Shown: positions 16,894 to 25,371 of the stretch, piece after piece | Layout: every line of letters begins with the position of its first letter | Position numbering within the stretch: position 1 is the first letter of the stretch | Source: Bernardetia sp. ABR2-2B | GTDB taxonomy: Bacteria > Bacteroidota > Bacteroidia > Cytophagales > Bernardetiaceae | Length of the DNA: 64,000 nucleotides | NCBI RefSeq assembly: GCF_037126435.1 | Contig: NZ_CP147020.1 | Coordinates: forward strand, 3,824,001 to 3,888,000 | Direction: 5' to 3' | The notes under the pieces: generated by a model | What the model saw: the letters and a program-made list of their open reading frames with translations, nothing else | Told to the model about the DNA's origin: nothing | Databases searched by the model: none | Translations under genes and position numbers: made by a program

Positions 16894-17409
16894 ATGAACG
16901 TAATCTTCCACACAACAACAGCAATTAGTGTTGCAGTTTTACTGACAGATACAAAAAGAATTGAGCAATCAACGACTTGCAAACACGTTATTTGGACAGG
17001 TATTCTAGCATTTGCCATTGGACTTATTTCACACGGAGTGTTAGACTACATTCCTCATTGCTATCCTATTAACTCCAAACTTGATGCTGCCACTGGCTTA
17101 GCAATGATATTGACTATAACTTGGCTGACAAATAAAAAGTATCGTTTAATTATAGGACTTTCTTTGCTTGGGAGTATTTTCCCTGACTTGATTGACCTCT
17201 CTCCTGCAATTATTAACAAACAACTCGGACTTAGTTTGCCAATAATTGAAAAGATATTTCCTTGGCATTTGCACGATTATTCTGGCTCAATTTATAGTGA
17301 CAGGTGTAACAATTCGACACTAAATCATATTCTTTTACTTTTGACGGTTAGTATAGTTGTTTGGTGCAGACGAACAGATGCAAAACTAATGTTTAAAAGT
17401 AACGTATAA
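16894..17409 (+). CDS. Membrane protein resembling YdjM-type metal-dependent hydrolases
   Basis: 171 residues with about four hydrophobic segments (7-20, 30-50, 62-80, 84-105) and one near the end (146-162). Short polar motifs, HGVLDYIPH after helix two and GSIFPDLIDL after helix four, plus an early His (IFHTTTA), match the pattern of membrane-bound putative metal-dependent hydrolases (DUF457/YdjM-like). Function is unproven. It is the second cassette gene; its 5' box GTTATGCCC lies 13 bp before the ATG and the complementary GGGCATAAC directly after the stop. Confidence 0.65.
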   Translation: MNVIFHTTTAISVAVLLTDTKRIEQSTTCKHVIWTGILAFAIGLISHGVLDYIPHCYPINSKLDAATGLAMILTITWLTNKKYRLIIGLSLLGSIFPDLIDLSPAIINKQLGLSLPIIEKIFPWHLHDYSGSIYSDRCNNSTLNHILLLLTVSIVVWCRRTDAKLMFKSNV

Positions 17410-17414
17410 CAAAA

Positions 17415-17557
17415 ACAACTGGGCATAACATTGGCTTAACAAAAATAGGCGTAACATTTTGACACAGACAGTTAAACATAAAATAAACTTTTAAAGGTTT
17501 AGCGAGGGACGAGCTAAAAACTCCCGATTTCACCGAGCTATACCGTTATAAGCAATT
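17415..17557 (+). repeat. attC-like spacer 2 with 127-bp repeat copy A
   Basis: It begins ACAACTGGGCATAAC. Positions 17431-17557 align without gaps to 18741-18867 at 110 of 127 positions. A small hairpin TTTAGC/GCTAAA is at 17498-17518. The copy ends in TACCGTTATAAGCAATT, the 5' box of the next cassette. Confidence 0.7.
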
Positions 17558-17573
17558 AGCTTAAATAAATAAC

Positions 17574-17954
17574 ATGGAAGATAAACTACAAAGAGGAATT
17601 GTTGTACTTGACAAAGAACAAACTGAATGGAGAAAGGTTAAATGCAAAGAATTTTTAAATATTCAAAAAGGTGGTCCCTATATTTATACAATGGATAGAG
17701 ATCTGCCTGTAAAATTTGTTCCTCATGACACGTTTTCAAAGTATGTAACTTCCATCGCTAAGTCATCTATATATGTTCTATTTCATAGAGGAGATATGTA
17801 TAGAGTCAAAACTTGGGCTTTTAGGAAATTCTTTGGAGATGAGATATATTATTGTGTGATATTTGACGACACTTTTGATTGGTTTTTCTTTACTGATGAC
17901 AATAGCAAAGATTATAATCAAGTAAAGGCTTTCTATCGAAAAAATAATATTTAA
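17574..17954 (+). CDS. Cassette protein of unknown function, 126 aa
   Basis: 126 residues, soluble, no signal peptide, aromatic-rich C-terminal half (YYCVIFDDTFDWFFFTDD). The pattern QRGIVVLDKEQTEWRKVKCKEFLNIQ then GGPYIYTMDRDLPVKFVPHDTF suggests a compact alpha/beta or SH3-like small domain, not a recognised family. Third gene of the array. Its 3' box TGCCTCTAAC (17984-17993) matches the complement of its 5' box (TGCTTATAAC) at 8 of 10 positions. Orphan genes of this size are typical of cassette arrays. Confidence 0.6.
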   Translation: MEDKLQRGIVVLDKEQTEWRKVKCKEFLNIQKGGPYIYTMDRDLPVKFVPHDTFSKYVTSIAKSSIYVLFHRGDMYRVKTWAFRKFFGDEIYYCVIFDDTFDWFFFTDDNSKDYNQVKAFYRKNNI

Positions 17955-17983
17955 TGTAATTATATCATTGAAAAAAGACAAAC

Positions 17984-18046
17984 TGCCTCTAACAAAAAAT
18001 AAACGTCATTAAAGTGGACGTTTATTCAAACCATTACAAGCAATGC
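17984..18046 (+). repeat. attC-like spacer 3, compact hairpin
   Basis: TGCCTCTAAC, then a perfect 10-bp stem AATAAACGTC (17998-18007)/GACGTTTATT (18017-18026) with a 9-nt loop, then ATTACAAGCAATGC leading into the next ATG. The order box, arm, loop, arm, box and the size (63 bp) are those of a short attC site. Confidence 0.6.
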
Positions 18047-18047
18047 T

Positions 18048-18719
18048 ATGATAAATTATGAACTTAGGAATACAGACTCCGAAGATATTGAAGATTTACT
18101 TCTAAGAGTTGAAACTTCATTTAACATAAAATTCGTTAGCGATGAACTAGTATATATAAGAACATTTGGACAACTTTGCGACCATATCAAAAATAAAATT
18201 AAACTTGAGGATGTAAATAATTGTACAAGCCAACAAGCATTTTACAAACTTCGTGAGGTAATTTCAACAACATTGCAAATAGAAAGTAAAGTAATAACTT
18301 TAGATTTGCTTTTAACTGACATATTACCAAGACACAACAGACGTTTGAAGGTAAAAAAAATAGAAAATTATTTGGGTTTTAAGCTAAATATTTTACGACC
18401 CTCATATTGGATAATAGGAATATTTATAATAACACTTGTCATTTCCCTTATTGGACTTTCGCTTAATTTACAAACTTGTTTTTTTGGACTTGTATTTTCA
18501 ATTTTTGGACTTTTGCTTACAAATAAAATGGGAAGAGAACTTGATTTACAGACAGTTGGACAACTAGTTAAAAATATGACTAGAGAAAATTATCTTAAAT
18601 CAAGACGCAATCCAAAAACTTTTAACAAAAACGAAATAGAAAAGGTATTAACTGACTGGTTTAGTAACGATTTACAAATAGACAAAAATAGATTAACTAA
18701 AGATAAAGAATTTTTTTAA
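18048..18719 (+). CDS. Cassette protein with acyl-carrier-like N-terminus and two TM helices
   Basis: 223 residues. The N-terminal 80 residues (DIEDLLLRVETSFNIKF...FGQLCDHIKNKI) have the helix spacing of acyl-carrier-protein-like or regulatory helical domains but lack the DSL phosphopantetheine motif. Two close membrane helices follow (about 118-137 and 140-160), then a basic C-terminal region with NEIEKVLTDWFSNDLQID. No function is known to me. Fourth gene of the array, starting within 2 bp of its 5' box, with GCATTGTAAC (18726-18735) after the stop as a partial complement. Confidence 0.6.
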   Translation: MINYELRNTDSEDIEDLLLRVETSFNIKFVSDELVYIRTFGQLCDHIKNKIKLEDVNNCTSQQAFYKLREVISTTLQIESKVITLDLLLTDILPRHNRRLKVKKIENYLGFKLNILRPSYWIIGIFIITLVISLIGLSLNLQTCFFGLVFSIFGLLLTNKMGRELDLQTVGQLVKNMTRENYLKSRRNPKTFNKNEIEKVLTDWFSNDLQIDKNRLTKDKEFF

Positions 18720-18725
18720 CGAAAA

Positions 18726-18867
18726 GCATTGTAACCGAAATTAACTTAGCAAAAATAGGCGTAATGTTTTGACACAAACATTTGAATATAAAATAAACTA
18801 TTGAAGGTTGAGCGAGGGATGAGCTTAGAACTCCCGATTTCACCAAGTTATACCGTTATAAGCAATT
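18726..18867 (+). repeat. attC-like spacer 4 with 127-bp repeat copy B
   Basis: It opens with GCATTGTAAC. Positions 18741-18867 are the second copy of the 127-bp element (87% identical to 17431-17557). It ends with the same TACCGTTATAAGCAATT box before the last gene. Confidence 0.7.
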
Positions 18868-18877
18868 TAAATAAACA

Positions 18878-19279
18878 TTGAGAAAAGCATTAAAATACGG
18901 ACTTCTAACTTCTAGTATTGTGATTATTACAGTTGTTGGACTTATTGGCTTTGGATTTCACACAATAGAAATTGAAGACCATTATGGAGATTATCAAGAG
19001 ATATATTATAAATCAAAAGACTCTGATTTAATTGTCAATGAAGAAACTTCTGAATTTGGAATAGTTGGAAAGAACTGGAAAAGAATAAATATTAAAACTA
19101 AAGAGAAAGACTCAACTGATTTATATACTTTTGCGAGTAAAGGAAGTTATTATTCGAAAATAAAAGTATATCGACCGAAGACAACGATTGAACGAATAGA
19201 ACAAATGAATTTTGCAGATGTTAAGAAACTAATATCCGAAAAGAAAATAGAGTTAATATTGGAGCATCAAAATGAGTGA
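18878..19279 (+). CDS. Last cassette gene: membrane-anchored hypothetical protein
   Basis: 133 residues using a TTG start at 18878, giving MRKALKYGLLTSSIVIITVVG; no ATG would keep the hydrophobic N-terminus. One N-terminal membrane helix or signal anchor (8-28) is followed by a beta-rich domain (EDHYGDYQEIYYKS, GIVGKNWKRINIKTKE, GSYYSKIKVYRPK) ending in a Lys/Glu-rich helix. No family recognised. Its 5' box is intact, but no complementary 3' box is found before 19465, so this cassette appears cut short at its 3' side, where chromosomal sequence resumes. Confidence 0.55.
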   Translation: MRKALKYGLLTSSIVIITVVGLIGFGFHTIEIEDHYGDYQEIYYKSKDSDLIVNEETSEFGIVGKNWKRINIKTKEKDSTDLYTFASKGSYYSKIKVYRPKTTIERIEQMNFADVKKLISEKKIELILEHQNE

Positions 19280-19465
19280 AAAAGCAAAAATATTATTCAA
19301 TTTTCATAGCAACATTTTTGACGAACAAAACAAATAGCTAAAATCGTTTGGACAGATAAAATTAATCAAGAAGGTATTTAAGTGTCATGCTTTGTATTTC
19401 GTAAAACATACATGTGATGCTTCTCCCTACTCATTCTCCATTTCCTAGTTCCCATTTTCTAATAT

Positions 19466-22400
19466 CTAATTTCCCATCTTAAAACCAATCACAAGGACAT
19501 CATCTATTTGTTGGCGTTCTCCTTTCCAACGTATAAAGCCACGTTCTAAGAGTTGCTTTTGAGCTTCCATATCTTCTGCATAAATATCCTTTAAGACTTT
19601 ACGGAAGCGTTTTTTCATAAACTTATCATCATTTTTTCCTCCAAATTGGTCTTGATAACCATCAGAAAATATATAAAAAGAAGTGGGTTGATTTACTTCA
19701 ATGATATGCTCTTTGAAGGTAGGTGTTTTCTTCAAATATTTTCTTGAATACCCTCCAATTCCTCTAATATCGCCTTTTACTTGCTCTACATTTCCATTCT
19801 GAATATAAATCAATGGATTTTTTGCACCTCCAAAAGTTACTGTATTATTTTCTTTATCAATTACACAAATTGACATATCCATTCCATCACGACTTTGCGT
19901 TTCATTTTGGCGCAATGTATTTCGGACAGCTTTATCTAATTCCTCCAAAATAATAGCAGGACTCATAATTCCCATTACATTAATAATTCTATCCAAATGC
20001 GTTTCGGCAATAATAGACATAAATGCCCCCGGAACTCCATGTCCTGTACAATCAATGGCTGCAATAATCATTTTTCCTTCTCGCTCCGTAAACCAATAAA
20101 AATCGCCACTCACAATATCACGAGGCAAGAATAAAACAAAGGCTTCAAAGGCTTCTTTCAAAATAGATAGAGGAGGCAAAAGTGCGTGTTGAATGCGTTT
20201 TGCATAATTTATACTATCTGTAATATCTTTGTTTTTGTGTTGAAGAGCAATTCTGTTTTCATCTATTTCGTGTTTTTGAGCTTCTATTTTTGTATAGGCT
20301 TGTGAATTATCTAAAGCAATTACGATATAGGTTGCTAGGTTTCTAAGAATTGATAAATGTTCTGAATCAAAGGCATTTTCTGTGTAACTCTGAACAGTTA
20401 TGACACCAATTTTTCTATCTCCCAAAATGAGAGGCAAATAAACAACAGAAGAAGTTGTCTTTCCAAAATTTGGGTTTGGCTTTTCTTCCATATATTTTAA
20501 ATAATCTTGTTGAATATTATGGATAATGATTTCACGTTGTTCGTTAAAACACTTTACAGCCAATTCATTTTTATCATTCAAATCCAAAACATGAAAAGGT
20601 AATACATTTCCATCTTCAATAAAACCAGAAATAGTCAAATAATTTGCCTCTTCATCAAAAAGAGCTACACCAAAAGCATCAGCAGGCATCACTTTCTGAA
20701 TATTATCATAAACAGCTTGAATGATTTCTTTATGATGTAAACTAGCCGTTATTTGCCTTCCAATATCACTAAGCAAACGAATATTTGCATAAGCATTTTC
20801 TAATTGGTCTCGCTGTACACGCAATTCTTCAGTAGTTTCTAAGAGTTCTCCTGTTCTTTCTTTGACTGAATTTTCTAGTTTGATATTTTGTTCTCTAATA
20901 GCTTTTGTTCGGAAATAATAAATAGCAAAAAGTCCACTTGCAATAAGCAAAATACAAATAGTTCTGAACCACCATGTTGCCCAAAACGGAGGGCGCATTA
21001 TAATTTTGACAGAAGCTCCATCATTGTTCCAAAGTCCGTCGTTATTTGCTGCACGAACTACAAATTTATACTCTCCTTTTGGTAAATTAGTATAAGAAGC
21101 GAAACGACGGTCATTTACCTCATTCCAATTTTCCTCAAAACCCTCCAAACGATATGAATATCTATTATTTTCTGGATGTAAGAAATTAAGAGCCGTAAAT
21201 TCGAAGGTAATTACTTGGTCATCGTAACCCAAAATAATTTCATCAACAACTGAAATGTGATGTTTAAGAGGCGATTTTTTATTGTTTTCATCTCTAACAA
21301 GAACTGATTTATTAAAAATTTTGAAATCCGTCAAGACGACAGGAGGAAGATATGTATTTGACTTTACGGTATCTGGATGAAACATAGTTAGTCCACCAAT
21401 TCCACCAAAAAACATCATTCCATCATTTTTTCTCAAATGTGAAGCCCCTGAATTAAATTCATTACTTTGTATTCCGTCTTCAAGATTAAATTCCCAAACT
21501 ATACTATCTCCAATATCAAATTTGAGGATTCCATTATTTGTACTCAGCCACAAATTTTCTTTTTTGTCTCCCAAAATTCCGTGAATAACTCGGCTAAGTT
21601 TTGAGTCTAATTCGCCAAAGTGAAGAGCTTTTTTTGTTTTTGGGTCAAAACGGTTCAATCCATTTGGAGTTCCCAACCATAAATAACCTGATTCATCTTC
21701 CCAAATGGTTCTGACAGCATTACTACTGATACTTGTAGGGTCATCATCTTTGTAAGAAAAATTTTCGAAAGAAAGAATATTTCCTCTATTATCTCGTTTG
21801 GCAAGGCTAAGTCCCCCTTCTTCTGTTCCTATCCAAAGATTTCTGTTTCGGTCTTCAAAAATAGTACGAACGCTACCTCCTGCTAAAGAGGTTACATCAT
21901 TTTTATTATGCGTAAAGTACCTAAAACGATATGTTTTGAGTGAATCTTTTTTATCTTTTAAGTAGTTTCCTGTTGTATCTTCATAAATTTCATTTAATCC
22001 TTTGCCCAATGTTCCTATCCAAATTTTGCCATAACTATCTTTATACATTGTATAAATAATATTTCCACTTGGTACGGCATTTAAGCTATCGTTTTCATTT
22101 GCTACAAAGGTTTGAAAATCTAAAGAAATATGAGTTTCCTTATCAAGTTTGGCTCTAAAAAGTCCGTTTTTGAGTACAGAACCCCATAATACAGAATCAC
22201 CTTCATTTAATAAAGCTGTTACATCTCTATTACTAGGATTTTGAAAGGAGGAGAAAAATGTACTATAATTGAAAGCCGAATCTTTTGCTGTATTGAGATA
22301 ACTCCAACCATCGGCAGTTCCCACCCAAAGATTATTATCGTCAGAGTTTTCTATACTCCATACCCATGCAGGAGGAAGGCTATTTGGGTTTTCAGGATTA

Positions 22401-23470
22401 TGACGAAATGTTCTGAACTGTTTGGTGCGAGTATTTACTTTAAAAACTCCATTTTTATTTGTTCCTATCCATAAAAGCCCTGATTTGCTTTTTGTAATAG
22501 CTCTAAACCGTCCATAATTTTCGAACGTATTTCCTATATTTTGTCTTGTATAAGTATGTGTGTTTTGATTGAATTTACCAAGTTCTGAAACTGAAATAAT
22601 CCATAAATTACCGTCTTCATCTTGTTCTATTCCCTCAATAGGAAAAGGAGATGCTTTATATTCTGAAATATTATCTCCTAATCTATTATATCTACCAATT
22701 CCATCTTTTGTACCTATCCATAGTGCCTTAAAACGGTCTTCAAAAAAGCAGGTTACATATTCGTTTGGCAAAGAGGAAAAAGTAGAATCTGCTATGAAGA
22801 CTTTAAAATCATTTGTTTTGGGTTGATAACGAGCTGCTCCATTTGTTGTGCCTATCCAAACATTTCCTTTTTTATCTGTATGAAGTGCTGTAATTTCATT
22901 ATTAGGAAGTGAAGTAAGGTTTCCATCAGCAAAATATCGTTCAAATGTCTTTGTTTTTCTATCAAATTTGTTAAGTCCGTTTTTTGTGCCTATCCAAATA
23001 ACCCCTGTCGTATCTTCTGTAATTGCACTTACATCATCATGAGAAAGACTTTTATTATTCTTAGCTTTATGAGCATAATTAGTGAAATTGTCAAAATCAA
23101 GATTATATTTTGAAAAACCTCCTTCTGTTCCTATCCAAAGTGTACCATCTTTAGATTGGAAAAGCGTTTGTATATTGTTACTAGGCAGAGAAGTAGAATC
23201 TCCTCGTTGAGATTTGAATATTTTGAATTTGTAGGCATCATATCTATTTAATCCATCTTGCGTTCCGAACCACATAAACCCTTTCTTATCTTGTAGAATA
23301 GAAAGCACCGTCGATTGGGACAATCCTTGATCAATATTGAGATGCTCAGCTTCCAAAGGCGTATTTCCAAAATCGTTGAATTGAGCGAAAGAAATATTAG
23401 AGAAGAAAGAAAGACTATATAGAGTTAGAATACAGAAAAAAAGTGTACAAGCGTACCTCATGTATTTCAT
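19466..23470 (-). CDS. Two-component-propeller sensor with GAF and SpoIIE phosphatase domains
   Basis: 1334 residues. Signal peptide (about 1-30), then some fourteen propeller repeats with the Reg_prop signature (for example DKKGFMWFGTQDGLNRYD and DRNRNLWIGTEEGGLS) to about residue 740. A Y_Y_Y domain follows (YRLEGFEENWNEVNDRRFASYTNLPKGEYKF), a single membrane helix (about 830-850), a coiled coil, a GAF domain (about 900-1060), another coiled coil, and a C-terminal SpoIIE/PP2C domain (PRDIVSGDFYWF, IDCTGHGVPGAFMS, FSDGYQDQFGG). It would sense a periplasmic ligand and act as a cytosolic Ser phosphatase rather than a histidine kinase. Shares its phosphatase domain with 12817-14085. Confidence 0.93.
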   Translation of the reverse strand: MKYMRYACTLFFCILTLYSLSFFSNISFAQFNDFGNTPLEAEHLNIDQGLSQSTVLSILQDKKGFMWFGTQDGLNRYDAYKFKIFKSQRGDSTSLPSNNIQTLFQSKDGTLWIGTEGGFSKYNLDFDNFTNYAHKAKNNKSLSHDDVSAITEDTTGVIWIGTKNGLNKFDRKTKTFERYFADGNLTSLPNNEITALHTDKKGNVWIGTTNGAARYQPKTNDFKVFIADSTFSSLPNEYVTCFFEDRFKALWIGTKDGIGRYNRLGDNISEYKASPFPIEGIEQDEDGNLWIISVSELGKFNQNTHTYTRQNIGNTFENYGRFRAITKSKSGLLWIGTNKNGVFKVNTRTKQFRTFRHNPENPNSLPPAWVWSIENSDDNNLWVGTADGWSYLNTAKDSAFNYSTFFSSFQNPSNRDVTALLNEGDSVLWGSVLKNGLFRAKLDKETHISLDFQTFVANENDSLNAVPSGNIIYTMYKDSYGKIWIGTLGKGLNEIYEDTTGNYLKDKKDSLKTYRFRYFTHNKNDVTSLAGGSVRTIFEDRNRNLWIGTEEGGLSLAKRDNRGNILSFENFSYKDDDPTSISSNAVRTIWEDESGYLWLGTPNGLNRFDPKTKKALHFGELDSKLSRVIHGILGDKKENLWLSTNNGILKFDIGDSIVWEFNLEDGIQSNEFNSGASHLRKNDGMMFFGGIGGLTMFHPDTVKSNTYLPPVVLTDFKIFNKSVLVRDENNKKSPLKHHISVVDEIILGYDDQVITFEFTALNFLHPENNRYSYRLEGFEENWNEVNDRRFASYTNLPKGEYKFVVRAANNDGLWNNDGASVKIIMRPPFWATWWFRTICILLIASGLFAIYYFRTKAIREQNIKLENSVKERTGELLETTEELRVQRDQLENAYANIRLLSDIGRQITASLHHKEIIQAVYDNIQKVMPADAFGVALFDEEANYLTISGFIEDGNVLPFHVLDLNDKNELAVKCFNEQREIIIHNIQQDYLKYMEEKPNPNFGKTTSSVVYLPLILGDRKIGVITVQSYTENAFDSEHLSILRNLATYIVIALDNSQAYTKIEAQKHEIDENRIALQHKNKDITDSINYAKRIQHALLPPLSILKEAFEAFVLFLPRDIVSGDFYWFTEREGKMIIAAIDCTGHGVPGAFMSIIAETHLDRIINVMGIMSPAIILEELDKAVRNTLRQNETQSRDGMDMSICVIDKENNTVTFGGAKNPLIYIQNGNVEQVKGDIRGIGGYSRKYLKKTPTFKEHIIEVNQPTSFYIFSDGYQDQFGGKNDDKFMKKRFRKVLKDIYAEDMEAQKQLLERGFIRWKGERQQIDDVLVIGFKMGN

Positions 23471-23851
23471 TAGTTTAGGGCTAGTTATTTTGATAGAATT
23501 AAATATAATCGGCTAAATTTAGTTATTGCATGGAAAAATAAGCAAAAATTACAGCAAAACGATTTTTTATATAACTACTTTCGGTAGAAATGTTTTTTTA
23601 TTAGGTGGAAAACGTTTTAGATTTGGGCGAAATAAATAATTCTGTATTTCTATTTTCTGCAAATAGTACGCTGCACTACAATACTAATTCTCCATAAAAG
23701 CGTTTTTTGAATAAAAAGCTTCTTTTTTGATTCTATTAACTTACAAAAAAAGCTAATAGTAAAACTATCTTTGTAAATTTGAGTTATTATTTTTCCTTTT
23801 TGCTAAATTCTATAAATTATTTACAAAAACGTCTTACCTCATTTTCTCAAA
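23471..23851. promoter_or_regulatory. 381-bp divergent intergenic region
   Basis: There is no ORF. It separates the sensor-phosphatase gene (minus) and the TolC-like gene (plus). A perfect -7 word TATCTTTG is at 23766-23773 on the plus strand, but no TTTG at proper distance is seen. No repeat or RNA gene is visible. Confidence 0.3.
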
Positions 23852-25366
23852 ATGAATTACTTAAATTACTTTTTCGTAAAGTTACTTTTCATAGGCTTTA
23901 TTTTAGTTTTTAGTCTATTTTCTTCTTCAAGTTTGAAGGCACAAAATGATTCAATTCAAATTGATGTTATTCAAGATCCTTTACTTGAGCTTGAAACTGT
24001 TCCCATTCTTTCTTTATTGGAGATTGAAGACACGCTTTCTTTGTCAGAAGTATATGAAGTAATCTTTGAATATCATCCACTTATTCAGAAAGCAAAACTA
24101 ATTCCTGCACTTGCTATTCAAGATATTAGAAAAGCAAGAGGGATGTTTGACCCAACCATAATGGGCGAATGGACAGAAAAACAGTATAAAGAAACAAACT
24201 ACTATCAAAGAATAAATGCTGAAATTAAAGTTCCTACTATTTTGGGGTTTGATTTGAAGGCAGGTTATGAAACTAACTCAGGCGTTTATTTGAATAATGA
24301 TGAAAATCTTCCAGATGAAGGACTTTTTTATGCAGGAATAGAGCTACCTCTTCTTAGAAATTTGATTTTTGATGAACGACGTGCTACGCTGCGAAAAGCA
24401 CAAGTTTTTGCAGAAATGGCACAAGCCGAACAACAGAAAGAAATCAATAAATTATTTTTTGCTGTGGCAAAAGATTACTGGGAGTGGTATGCAGCTTATG
24501 AGAGTTTGAAGGTAGCAGAAGAGGGAATTGAGGTGGCAGAGTTTCGTTTTGAGAGCGTGAAAGATGCCTTTGAATATGGAAAATACCGTGCAATAGATAC
24601 AACAGAGGCACTTATGGAGCTTCAAAAACGAAAAGTAGAGCGTTTGCAATCTCTTGTAGATTTTGAAAAAACTCGTCTTGCTCTTTCTGGTCATGTGTGG
24701 TCAGAAGATGGAGAGGCTCTTTTTATTAAGCCTACGATTGCGCCTTCAAGTATGGGAGGACAACTAGAAAAATTTGATTTGCAAGGTATGTTGGCTACGG
24801 CTGCCGAATTTCATCCAGAATTATTAAAACAAAACTTCAAACTCAATACACTCAAGATAGACAGAAAGCTATATCAATTTTCTTTGATGCCTCAATTAGA
24901 TTTATCTTATAAACCGATTCTCTATCCACGTAAAGCAAATAATTTGGCTCTTCAAGAAGATTATAAATTTGGTTTGAAACTCTACGCCCCTTTATTTTTG
25001 AGGAAAGAACGAGCTAGTTTTGCTATGGCAAGAATAAAAATTCGTCAGCAAGAATTAGATTTGAATTTTACACAGCGAGATATTCAGATTGGAGTCGAAC
25101 AAGCTTATATTCAAGTTAATCGTTTGGCACAAATGGTAGAACTACAAAAACGAAATGCTGCCAATGCATTTGTTTTGCGTGATGGAGAACAAACACTTTT
25201 TGAGCTTGGAAGCAGCACCGTTTTTTTGATAAATTATAGAGAACGTTATTATCTTGATGCCAAATTAAAGCTTATTCAGTTAGAAATGAAATATGCAAAA
25301 GCAAAAGCAGAACTCCTTTGGAGCTCAGGACAGAATGAATTTGTGGATTTGAGGAATCAAGAGTAG
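23852..25366 (+). CDS. TolC-family outer-membrane efflux protein
   Basis: 504 residues. Signal peptide (1-31, ending SSLKAQ). The OEP pattern is seen twice: LSLSEVYEVIFEYHPLIQKAKLIP and later AAEFHPELLKQNFKLNTLKIDRKL, each followed by long coiled-coil helices and beta-strands (FDLKAGYETNSGVYL; YKFGLKLYAPLFLRKERA). TolC proteins form trimeric outer-membrane/periplasmic channels for tripartite pumps or type I secretion. No membrane-fusion or inner-membrane pump gene is adjacent, so the partner is elsewhere. The next gene is convergent, its stop 6 bp away. Confidence 0.88.
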   Translation: MNYLNYFFVKLLFIGFILVFSLFSSSSLKAQNDSIQIDVIQDPLLELETVPILSLLEIEDTLSLSEVYEVIFEYHPLIQKAKLIPALAIQDIRKARGMFDPTIMGEWTEKQYKETNYYQRINAEIKVPTILGFDLKAGYETNSGVYLNNDENLPDEGLFYAGIELPLLRNLIFDERRATLRKAQVFAEMAQAEQQKEINKLFFAVAKDYWEWYAAYESLKVAEEGIEVAEFRFESVKDAFEYGKYRAIDTTEALMELQKRKVERLQSLVDFEKTRLALSGHVWSEDGEALFIKPTIAPSSMGGQLEKFDLQGMLATAAEFHPELLKQNFKLNTLKIDRKLYQFSLMPQLDLSYKPILYPRKANNLALQEDYKFGLKLYAPLFLRKERASFAMARIKIRQQELDLNFTQRDIQIGVEQAYIQVNRLAQMVELQKRNAANAFVLRDGEQTLFELGSSTVFLINYRERYYLDAKLKLIQLEMKYAKAKAELLWSSGQNEFVDLRNQE

Positions 25367-25371
25367 GAAGG

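Larger units (their letters stand above)
16077..18868 (+). mobile_element. Integron-cassette-like array without integrase
   Basis: Five plus-strand genes in a row, each preceded by a GTTRNRY-like box. Where it can be checked, each is followed by the complement of its own 5' box: GTTGTGCTTA (16077-16086) with TAAGCACAAC (16675-16684), and GTTATGCCCAATTGT (16866-16880) with ACAACTGGGCATAAC (17415-17429, 14 of 15). Pairs for cassettes three and four are weaker, and the fifth gene has no visible 3' box. Spacers hold hairpins or a repeated 127-bp element. This is the organisation of integron cassettes with attC sites. The attC core consensus is only loosely met and no integrase is in the window. 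Confidence 0.55.

Noticed and set aside
16077-18868. Composite transposon or insertion sequences
   Set aside because: No transposase frame, no terminal inverted repeats around the whole block and no target duplication are seen.
19466-23470. Hybrid two-component histidine kinase
   Set aside because: Propeller and Y_Y_Y regions are present, but no HisKA or HATPase motif follows; the C-terminus is a SpoIIE-type phosphatase.
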